Shown here in pieces: positions 37,313 through 46,028 of a stretch of 64,000 nucleotides of DNA. Position 1 is the first letter of the stretch; each line of letters starts with the position of its first letter. The notes beneath the pieces were generated by a model. That model was not told where the DNA came from. It saw nothing but the letters and a program-made list of their open reading frames with translations, and searched no databases. This DNA is from Kappaphycus alvarezii. Taxonomy: Eukaryota; Rhodophyta; Florideophyceae; Gigartinales; Solieriaceae. Both the position numbers and the translations under genes were made by a program. The stretch spans positions 372,001 through 436,000 of the forward strand of contig NADL03000648.1 in assembly GCA_002205965.3 (NCBI GenBank), written 5' to 3'.

Positions 37313-38839
37313 CATTATTGGCGCCGGCGGAGCCCGTCGAGCTAAGGAGGGTGATAAGACCGAACGTTCTTATCCTCGCCGAAAGCGGGCCCAAGCCTAA
37401 CTGCCCAGGGAATGAATTTATTGTGATGGAAGGATTAGATACCGAACGGAGTTCCATGCCATTTCACGAAAATCGGGCATAGTCTGCCTACGCACCAATG
37501 GCTTCCAGGCTGGTGTTCCGAACTGTATTCAGTGCACTTTTACCTTACCGAACGGAACCCAAATGGGAACGGACGGACCAAACCGACGATGGACTAGTGG
37601 ATGCTTGCCGAACGGAAGCTATTTTCGCCAAAATCGGACGTAGTTCAACTAGGCGGTTATGGCCTCCCAAGGCTGGTATTCCGGACGGTGGTGAGAGACA
37701 AGTACGGATCGGAGTCCCAGATCTCATGTAAACCAACCCTTCTGGGTTGTCCCGAATTCCGCACGGCTCTTACCGAACGTACGCCCCTTCTGGGACGTGT
37801 TGACTTTACTGTTTTCCGAACTGACACTCTTTCTGGAGTGTACTATATTTTCCCGAAGGGGCCCCTTTCTGGGGGCCGTCCCACTCTTGGGACATACCCG
37901 AAGGACGATCTATACCGAACGGAAAATGGTGCAAGGGGAAGGGAGGAACCGGATGGAAAAGGAGGATGATGAGGAAAGGAAAGGCAACCGTGAGGGGACG
38001 GAGCCCGCACAAGCCAAGGGTGGGCAACGGGCTTTTTATGCCGGCCACGGTAAAAATGTAAAGAGTGGAAACCGACAAAGAATGGTGCAAAAAGAAAAAA
38101 AATAGGCCGGGAGGCGGAATAACTAAGAGATGGCAAGAATGATGGCAAATGAATGGATGATTCTGTACCTACCACACGGGATACTTTTGATTGGTTCAGT
38201 AGGGCGCAGGAACCCCCTTACTTCGTTATTTATGCGTTTTTATTAGTTCATTCACTGTACCAGAAAACGCTGAAACGCCTCCAGGAGTACCTGCTGCACA
38301 CTGTACCATGCCGAAGGACATGAAGTCTACCAAACGGTGAAGAAAACGACAAAGATGCGAAAAAGAAAATACTCCCATTCTGAAACGATTAACGCTACAG
38401 TCCTGAACTCTTGCCTATTTAAGGAGAAGAGTGCCCCTCCCCCCTCATTGGCTTTGACAGAATCAGAAACTGAGCAGTAGAAGTCAAGATATCACTGTTC
38501 GGGATAGCAGAAAAGGGGAAAAACAGTCTGAACCAGAACGTCGGTAACTTTTACGGTGAAGTAGAAAAAAGAAGGTAACTACCGATCGGCTAATTCAACA
38601 CAACAACATTACCGCTCGGTACTATCAATGATGACGACGACGTTTGAAACGCCATCTTTAATTCCCGTCTCGGATGGTATCTCCGCAACTTCACCAGACT
38701 CTGGCCTCACCCGCACGGAAGTATGCAGATTAGCTAAGATGTCCCAATAACGGTCTGCATCCATCATGGTACTTAGTAACAGACGCAGACCGTTATCAAC
38801 CGAATCGGGAACAGGACGGCGGTTGTGGCGACAGACGGC

Positions 38840-39873
38840 TTAGATTTCACAAAGTAAACTTAGCGTTTCGGAAAAGACCAAAGTGGTATCAGAAATCAAC
38901 GCTCCGCTGATGATCAGGAGAAACCGCCGCCGCAGATGAGTCACTTCTTTCGTAGTCCGGTTTCCAAGGAGTGACAGGCAGAGAAGGACCGGTCGCAGTT
39001 GTAGGACGTGCAATGCGAACACCCATGATAGGGGTTGCAGAACTACCGGACGGAAGAGTGCGAGGATGTGCGAATCGCTCAGAACCGGCACCTTCTGTAC
39101 GGAGTTCTGAATCTCTTCTTTTACCGGACGGTCTTCGTTTACCTCTCTTTCTCCGCTCGGCCGTTCTTCTCCTTGATGCACTGTAGACTTACCGTGCGGT
39201 TCGTCACGTACCGTCGGTTCGGGCGCAGGCACAGGAATTGAGAGGAGGTGCCTTCGTCGCGTCGGACAGAGGAGTAGATGGCTTTACGGAACCGCTCGGT
39301 TTGCTCGCAGGAGGATAGGGATGGATAGGAAGTAGCTGGCACAGAGGATACCGCACGGAAAATCGTTGGAGGCGGAAGTGGTGCGGAATTCTCCAAGGGC
39401 TCAACCGGACTGACCGTTTCTCGACCGCTTGGTGCAGGCGCTGGAGTATTTGCTACCGGAACGGGAGATGGAGGAGGTGTGTAACGACCGCCACCATGGG
39501 CTAAGACTTCTTCGGGACCTTGATTTCGAACGGGAGAATGGTAACCGACTTCTGGCGGAGAAAGAAGTGTTGGATAGCGATGATCAAAACCCCGTATCGG
39601 TACCAATGAATCCTCTTCTCAGTTGTATCCGCAGAAAAAGTGGTACACGGGCCACTGGATACAGCGCAGATGACGGAAGATGGCCACTGCGTAGTCCGAA
39701 CGGTAAGCAGAGTCGCGCACGGTGTTCTCGACGCCGAATGCCTCGATTTTGCGCATCAACCGCTCGGGAATTGGAAAAAGACGACCACAGTCACCGCCCG
39801 GGACGTCACCTTCTTGACTGTAGAGACGAGGACCTTCCGAACGGACAAAGTTGGTGATGCCGAAGTACGCCAC
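38840..39873 (-). mobile_element. Antisense open blocks in the Gypsy-B 3' region
   Basis: Between the chromodomain and the 3' LTR lies a region without pol homology. Its longest open blocks are on the minus strand (39619-39873, 39139-39606, 38840-39232). The first starts MAYFGITNFV and is mixed, globular-looking sequence (FPIPERLMRKIEAFG). Next comes a Pro/Ser-rich part, then a part with hydrophobic runs. Plus-strand frames also exist but are less protein-like. Antisense ORFs between pol and the 3' LTR are known in plant Tat/Ogre elements. Whether this is one is inference; I recognise no domain. Confidence 0.35.
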
Positions 39874-40123
39874 CTCGACAGGACTGTGGAGAGTACAGTA
39901 CGATATAATTTAGTAATGCGTATGATTATTAGTAGAAATTGGCATCTGTATGCACGGGACCATTAGGTTCTAGTGCCAGGTCCAATCGGACTCCGTAGGG
40001 AGTTCACAGATATTTTAACTGTTATCTCTTCTACGGTGCCCGTCCAGTAAAGAGGTAAGCACCCTTCCACCTTGGATTTCCCTGTTTTACTTTGACCTTT
40101 TCTTCCCCCGCTCGGTTACACCT

Positions 40124-40376
40124 TGTTTTACTAGTCCCCTTCTGGTCTGTATCGCGCCGTCACCGTCTCCGCATATTTCCCCCAACCGCGGCACGGTTAG
40201 CTCGTCCCGAGAGTGACCCAGCCTCTGCCTTGTGATTCCTTTGTCATTCCGTTCGATTGTCCCTCGCTGGTTGCAGACCTACCTAACGCTCTACCAATCT
40301 ACCGAGGTCCTTCCTTTTCCGAACGGAGATGTCCGCTAGGTAAGAGAGAAAAGAACCCTAACGGTTTTATACCTCA
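40124..40376 (+). repeat. Gypsy-B 3' LTR
   Basis: The counterpart of 30291-30544, starting TGTTTTACTAG and ending CCTCA, about 90% identical to it. Confidence 0.85.
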
Positions 40377-41239
40377 AGCAAACGAAACGTCCCTTATATG
40401 CGAGACAGAACGACCAGATATGGACTGAAAAGACAAGAAGAGATGAAGAGTTTGTAATGACTCACGCGGGGAGCGGGAGCCGTACGTCGGACGATGGTGT
40501 TTATGATGGCCCATGTCGATATGGCGTGATTTGACCGTTTCACGTACTTGAGTACTTAGAGTCTATGCGCGACACGAGGACGTTTCGCAAGATTGGAAGA
40601 GGGCTTTGTGGTATAGTGACGTGGACGGACCCTAATTGGGACAGGTAACACCGGGAACGGACGTATTTGGAGTGGCTGCGCGTGGACTGGAGGAGGAACG
40701 GAGACCCTTTAGGGACAGGACAAGTGTATGGCAGACCTTTGTATGATGGACTAATAGGATTTAAACTACTATATTAGCATAGTAGTTTAGTGTAATGGTG
40801 TAGGCGTCGTGGCGGTAGCAGGCCTGTACCATATTTAGTGTAGGTTAGGACTTAGCCTTTCTTAGTACTAGCGGAACCTTGTAAGTAAAGCTAAGTTGCC
40901 CTTTGGCCCAATACTCCGGTCTTCAAGCAGCGGCAGCCTATCTCCTAAGGTCATCCCTTTCGCCCTTTTAGGCCACGCGTCCGCCCATTGTTTCAGCCTC
41001 CTACTCGCTCGCGACCTGTAACAGGACCCTACGTCTCGACGTCCCTCGCCCTCATTAGGTCACTCCTGCTCTACCAATGGCCCGCCGTCTACCGGTGTAA
41101 CCTATACTACACTCCCACGGCATCCACCATCCCGTCCCCTATCACTGATCCTCGTCACCGGTCCCGCAGGCGCCGCTACCCTTGTGCGAAGATGCCCTCT
41201 CAAAGCGAAGCTTGGCCAGATGCTTCGCGTCCTCAACCT
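40377..41239. other. Unassigned DNA right of Gypsy-B
   Basis: No gene recognised. It does not continue the Gypsy-A reverse transcriptase that Gypsy-B interrupts on the left, so the right flank has been rearranged or deleted. It includes the hairpin at 40762-40789. Confidence 0.45.
40762..40789. repeat. 11-bp perfect inverted repeat with 6-base loop
   Basis: TAAACTACTAT, the loop ATTAGC, then ATAGTAGTTTA. As RNA it gives an AU-rich hairpin. No T-tract or gene end is adjacent. Confidence 0.6.
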
Positions 41240-41800
41240 TCAACTTCTATGTAAGCGTCTCTCTCGCTGTCCTGTACGACTCCGAGAAGACATATCGTGC
41301 CCTTGCTCCACAATAAACGCCATCTGACGCGCCGTCTCCAATCCTTGTTCAGTGATATCCCGAAAGTACTGCGCCCGCGTACTCAACACCTCTATCGTTG
41401 CTTTGTTGGACAGCTCAGCCAGCGCCAAGAAGTGACCCATCTATTCCGCCGAAACTGCCTCCTTTCTCGCCACTTCCAATCCATCGCCGCCATATTCGCC
41501 CAGACTCCCGCCGCATTTACATACTCCCATAATTTCGCGGACCGTCGATCTTTGGCTCGAAGTTCCGAAGGAACGCGTCCGCCTAAGGCTTGAAATAATT
41601 CATGTGCCTCATAGGCGCATACGGACCTCGCTCGAACATTCTTCCTTCCCCAACCAGCCTCGAAGCGTTGAGCTCTGTCACCACCTTGCCGAAGTCCCTA
41701 CGTCCGGGCTTGAGTTTCGACGATGCCGCACGCACACGCGCGAAACTGTCTTTGACCCGCCTATCTCGACCTAGCGATACCGTCGCCCTGGTTTATGTTA
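41240..41800 (-). pseudogene. Remnant of a helical protein-coding region
   Basis: Minus-strand blocks read as charged, alpha-helical protein, in order: RRVKDSFARVRAASSKLKP, LWEYVNAAGVWANMAAMDW, then LALAELSNKATIEVLSTRAQ and YFRDITEQGLETARQMAF. Amino-acid content is that of a real helical domain rather than a composition artefact, but no intact ORF remains and I cannot name the family. It might be a decayed host gene with a BAR-like or other helical-bundle fold, or an ORF of a mobile element; it lies between Gypsy-B and a LINE. Confidence 0.35.
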
Positions 41801-42296
41801 CTGTCAGCCATGCTTTGAAGCACCCTGTGATGTGCTTGATAGAAGATGTCGCCGCCCTGACTCGTAGTGGGGGAGTTTCTGACAAAGAAATAGGCATGAG
41901 GGAAAGCGATCGACTTGCCGGCACAACATGCGCGCGCCTAAATTCGCCCGCCGGTACGCTCGGCCCTGTGACAGCTCATCCCCAAATGGTCGCTGCTCCC
42001 CTCAGATCTTCACACGTATACACACGTGTACACTGGTACGTACTCAAGTCAGGTACATAGAATAGAAACTTTTTGAGTCGGTTCTATTATTTTCTCGGGA
42101 GTGTACATACAGGGGAAAAATTGGGTGTTTTAAGGATTAAAAAATAGTTTAGCCTATGTTGCAAAACGCATCAAATAATTGGTACAAGTGGTCGGCATGG
42201 TCGGCATGGGGGAACCAAGAAAACGGAGTTAATCCGGGTCAAAAGTCGCTAGAAGGCTGCCAGCCAGCAGGCAGGCCACGTTGAACTTGGCAGCGG

Positions 42297-44215
42297 TCAC
42301 AGCGTGCCTTTGCAGGAATATCCGCGAACCTTCCCGTATGATTCCATAGCCCTGACTGCAACGCTTCTTGCCACCTCGGTTATGGCGGCGTAAGCGTCCG
42401 GGTGCCAACCGCCGAGGGTAGATATGGGCACGGGGACGAGTCTGCCTCGAGAGGAATTAGCGATAAAAGATTGGTACTTTCTGTGCTTCGCAGCTCGGGC
42501 TGCGTTAAGGGAGGTCAAGGGGTTGAACTTGTTGACTCTCCTGTTCGATGGCGCGAGAGGATTGACAAAGGTGACGTCGAAGAAGTCAGTCCCCCCGCGG
42601 ATTCCCATTGCCCGAATATCCGGTCTCGTGCGGTGGAGGCCCTCTCGCGGCTCTACTACTGGGTGACGGGCGGCTTTGGCCAGGTCCCCAGCCAAAAGAT
42701 TCACTTGCCGGTCGTGACGGATGCTCCTGTGGGGGCCGTGCAGGCAGTGGAGGAGGTGGTCACCATAGACGTCCAACGTGTGAGGGCAATTTGCTCTTGG
42801 GCATGTTGTGCCAGGAGCAAACAGCGGGACTTGGCAGTGACATCAGAGCCACTGGGGAAATTGTCGGGCCTCGATATGCGTTTGCAGTCCGGGAGATGGC
42901 GCACAGTATACCCATTCCTTGGAGCCCGGAAGCTCCATGGATGCGCGTAACGCTTGTCTCCTGCAGTCTCCGGTGGGAATCACCTGTTGCACTGCCTCAT
43001 GAGAAGCATCCGTTAATGTCTTCTGCGGTGGTGTTTTTTGAGAGCAGAACACAGTGAACGGGATGATCTTGGACGGTAGGCAAGACAGGGACCATTTCCG
43101 ATGGCGTCCTCGGCGGCGGCGTATGTTTCCAAAGACTTGTTTGGCGGTGGCAAGAAGTGTCTGGCCAGCTTGTCCGTTGCCGAGCTTGACGCGAGGAAGG
43201 CTACAGGGGCGATAGTCTTCGCGGAGGTGAGCCCTATTCCCAAGGAGGGCTTTTGGGGGTCGGCGGGTTTGACCGGCAGCTGGAGCTCTCGGAAGACCTC
43301 AGAGTCTAGAACACCCCCTGCGATGGACCGTAGGCAGCGATCCATTCTGCGATCGAACTCCATCGCGCCTTCGGTGGTGAAGGATGGGGCAGGACTCGCA
43401 GGAGGTAGCCCATTTTGCATACCCCAAAGCATGATCGCAGCAGTTGGAACGCTACATGTTTGTCTTCCAAGTCCGCGATTGAGTCCAGGAATGGCTGGAG
43501 GGTTTCGATGTGGGCCATGGAAGACTGCCCGGTAAATTCCTCAGATCACACTGGGGCGTTCAGTACGAGGGTACCTTGGCCGTAATCCTGCCTGAATTCC
43601 GCCGGGTACTAGTGTTGTACTGGCTGCGGCGGAGCTGTAGGCCACCAAAAAGCGCATGTTGATGGCGACAAGTGTAGCCCCCGACGCTTCGCGTCTCCCG
43701 ACGACAGGATGTCAGGGTGGCGAGTTGGTCGTGGCGCGCAATACTGTATCCATCGTCGTGGTACCAGAGTTGAAGCGGTAACTTGGCCACTGTCCCGTCT
43801 TCTTCGTCCTGTGAACTAAGGAGTTCCTGTATTTTGAGGACGATAGGATGCAAAGCCAGGTCGAACAGGAGTCCCTCAAGGTTATCTCCTTGTTGCGTCC
43901 CGCAGACACTCCGCATGATGTGCTCCCCGATACACAGAAACGCGTGCTCGTTTACATAGCAGTAGGAGACCCAAGGCAGAAGTTCCGGAAGGATGCGGCT
44001 ACCCGCCTGGAGAAATGCGGAGCGGCTGCACAGATTAAACGCATTCTTCAAGTCTACGGCTAGCTAGCATTCCATAGTCTGAGCTACCCCTGTATTCCTG
44101 GACCATTCTTCTAATGCCATGAACTACTGTAGCCGCCCCTGACCGGGTAGCGATCCCTATTTGAAGCGGTTGGAGGTATTTGGCGGCCTTCGAAGATACT
44201 CTCTGCGTACATACT
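42297..44215 (-). mobile_element. LINE-type retrotransposon, RT to C-terminus
   Basis: A 5'-truncated non-LTR element. Reading the minus strand from 44215: a KAAKYLQPLQIGIATRSGA segment (RT motif 1-2, normally RP-x-QLGVG), VVHGIRRMVQEY, then DLKNAFNLCSR (motif A, with its Asp), GTQQGDNLEGLLFDLALHP (motif B) and WYHDDGYSI (motif C, Y-x-D-D). Blocks at 43013-43518 carry FGVCKMGYLLRVL and a FDRRMDRCL...LPV-type thumb. The block at 42297-42776 is the C-terminal motif (DVYGDHLLHC, IRHDRQVN, GGTDFFDVTFVNP). The frame changes between blocks. Just before motif A the bases CTAG are duplicated in tandem, shifting the frame. The 5' end abuts a TGTAC repeat at 44215-44325. Confidence 0.8.
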
Positions 44216-44264
44216 GTACAGTGAAGTATGTAAGTCGCAATTAATCTTTTCCAGATTTCCCTGA

Positions 44265-44325
44265 TTTCTCAGATTACTGTACAGTACTGTACACACAGCA
44301 CTGCAGCACTGCAGTACAGTACTTG
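44265..44325. repeat. TGTAC-type palindromic repeat cluster upstream of the oxygenase gene
   Basis: TTACTGTACAGTACTGTAC followed by GCACTGCAGCACTGCAG and AGTACAGTAC. It lies about 350 bases before the oxygenase start codon; a similar cluster lies before the two-pore channel gene. Confidence 0.75.
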
Positions 44326-44675
44326 GAAATACCCTCAAACGAGAGATAAAGAGATAGTATGACTTGTTGCACTGTTTGATAACCGTTGATCTCAAAACTC
44401 GATTTTGCCCAGAGACCCTGAACTTCAGAAGACCATTCTCCGACAAGCTCTGTCGCATACTGGCGGAGAGGAATTTGTGCAAAATTCCACAAAGAGGTAG
44501 AGATAAAGATAGAGACAGAGACCTGCTCACTGAGGACTTTATCCATCTCTAGCCAATCTCCGCGATCCAATTGACGTTTCATGCCCGCTATGAAATTCCA
44601 AACCACTCCTCCTATCTCCCGCCACCCCTCCCCCTGAAACGACGCCTGAAAAGCCACCGCCATGCCCCCCTCCTC

Positions 44676-45443
44676 ATGCGACTTCCCGACATCCCCCAGC
44701 TTGCCTCCAACCTATCTAAACTGGGTTTGACGATTGACCCGCACAACCAATTCGGATCGCACATCTCAGCCGTCAGCACGAATCCACCTCTTCTTCGCGT
44801 GTCCAACTTTCTCACCGCATCCCAGTGCACCGCTCTCATCAATCTTCAAACCAACGCGACAACGGAATCCGACTTGTATCTTAACTATCGTGTGAATCAA
44901 CAGGTAACAGCGGCGACAGAGTCATCCGAGGCGGCTAAATTGATTGATGAGTTTTCAGCGTCTCGTGGCTCGTTGAGTTCATCGATGCGTTCTGGTTTCC
45001 GAGCGCAAATTTCGCCGATGGCGATTGAAATGCAGCCGGTATTGGAACGAACGAGGCAACTGTTGGGATTTGCGGGGAGAGAGTTTGTATTTGAAGAGGG
45101 ATGTGGAAAAGACCGAATCGGCGGACCGTAGTGGTGCGAGATCAAACGACCGTCAAGTATGAGGTTGGGGAGGGTGTTGCGCCACATGTGGATGGGAAGG
45201 ATGTGACGGTATTGATTTGTCTGGAGGCGGCGGAGGAAGGGGAAGGACGGTTTTTCCTGAGGAAGAGATTGCGGTCAAGGGGAGGTGGGGAGTGCGATTA
45301 TTTACCAGAGCAAAAAGGGAATGTTACACTTTGGGGAAGCAGTTGTGAAAGGGAGAAAATGGGTGTTGCAGTTGCTGATTGATTACCAGGTTAGACGTGA
45401 TGAGATGGACATCGATTATTCGACCGGCATGGTGTACTCTTGA
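44676..45443 (+). CDS. Prolyl-4-hydroxylase-like Fe(II)/2-oxoglutarate oxygenase
   Basis: About 256 codons from the first in-frame ATG (44676). The N-terminal part has LLRVSNFLTASQCTALINL, the usual 'FL-x-x-x-E/Q-C-x-x-L' entry of P4H-like enzymes. The core has VKYEVGEGVAPHVDGKDVT, giving the H-x-D iron ligands (His at about 45185), then LICLEAAEEGEG. The end has LHFGEAVVKGRKWVLQ, with the distal His (about 45327) and the basic residue that binds 2-oxoglutarate. These enzymes hydroxylate proline or related side chains using Fe(II), O2 and 2-oxoglutarate. No signal peptide is evident. The three conserved pieces lie in three frames; each change equals one missing base (near 45100-45135, 45225-45250 and the A5 run at 45312-45316). 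No intron signals fit. Either the gene is broken or the assembly lacks three bases. The coding strand flips from C-rich to G-rich near 44890. Confidence 0.7.
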
Positions 45444-46028
45444 AAGGGAAGAGCTTTGCCCGGATGCTCTGGCCTAGTCTCCGTCCAGCAACAAACTTGT
45501 GAGGAGGAAGCTCAGAGGTAATGATCTTGCCGTTTGGAAAGGTTTCATTGCTGTGTTGCAAAGTTGACCACGAAAGCATTGTTCCCTCCGTCTGCAGGTT
45601 GCATTGTCAACAAAACCTCGCGATGTCACCCGCCGTTGAGGCAGCGACGCCGGCAGTGACAGAACCTTCCATAATGCACGATAAAGTTTATAAACTTTAT
45701 CGTGTATTATAACAAACGTCGATCACTTTGCAACAATGACGTGCCACTTATACGGTATCACATAGGGTTGCTGGACATCACCGCGAGATGTCCTTCATAT
45801 TCTTATCCTTTTTCCCTCGTCCCCTTTACACAAGCAGTTTCTACTCTTGTACGCCTCATTAACACAAGAGCTTTCTCAAAGCCCAAGAACCAACTTCCTC
45901 TCCTCTCTAGTGTATCATAAAACAACTATTCTGCTTACATATACCCACGTCTTTCGGTAGTGCAGTCCGTTCCTTCTTTACCATGCACCCTATTATCGCC
46001 ACCTCCGCACTCCCTTCCGCTTGTTCCT
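45444..46028. other. Intergenic spacer with a long palindrome
   Basis: It separates two plus-strand genes and carries the 40-bp palindrome at 45671-45710. No other feature is recognised. The 5' UTR and promoter of the membrane-protein gene must lie in its right part. Confidence 0.5.
45671..45710. repeat. 40-bp near-perfect palindrome without spacer
   Basis: The central 28 bases (45677-45704, half-site CACGATAAAGTTTA) are a perfect palindrome. Adding the flanking ATAAT/ATTAT gives 40 bases with one mismatched pair (G at 45676, T at 45705), which as RNA would be a G-U pair. It lies about 230 bases after the oxygenase stop and 320 before the membrane-protein start. It could be a 3'-end hairpin, a dimeric protein-binding site or a cruciform. 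Confidence 0.8.

Larger units (their letters stand above)
30291..40376 (+). mobile_element. Ty3/Gypsy chromovirus (Gypsy-B), broken copy
   Basis: A structurally complete element of about 10.1 kb. Repeats of about 254 bp at both ends (30291-30544 and 40124-40376) enclose gag, protease, RT, RNase H, integrase, a clear chromodomain and a long 2.7-kb 3' region. TGGTATCCC two bases after the first LTR is a plausible primer-binding site (initiator-Met type). The LTRs differ at roughly 24 of 254 positions, so it is clearly older than Gypsy-1. About ten or more breaks make it a fossil. No target-site duplication is visible. The element is saturated with CCGNNCGG (about 46 hand-counted occurrences). 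Confidence 0.88.

Noticed and set aside
37498-38105. Plus-strand open frames after the Gypsy-B chromodomain taken as an envelope gene
   Set aside because: No signal peptide, membrane span or envelope motif; text is dominated by the recurring CCGNNCGG bases.
44676-45443. Introns as the explanation for the oxygenase frame changes
   Set aside because: The conserved pieces join with only single-base discrepancies, leaving no room for introns.
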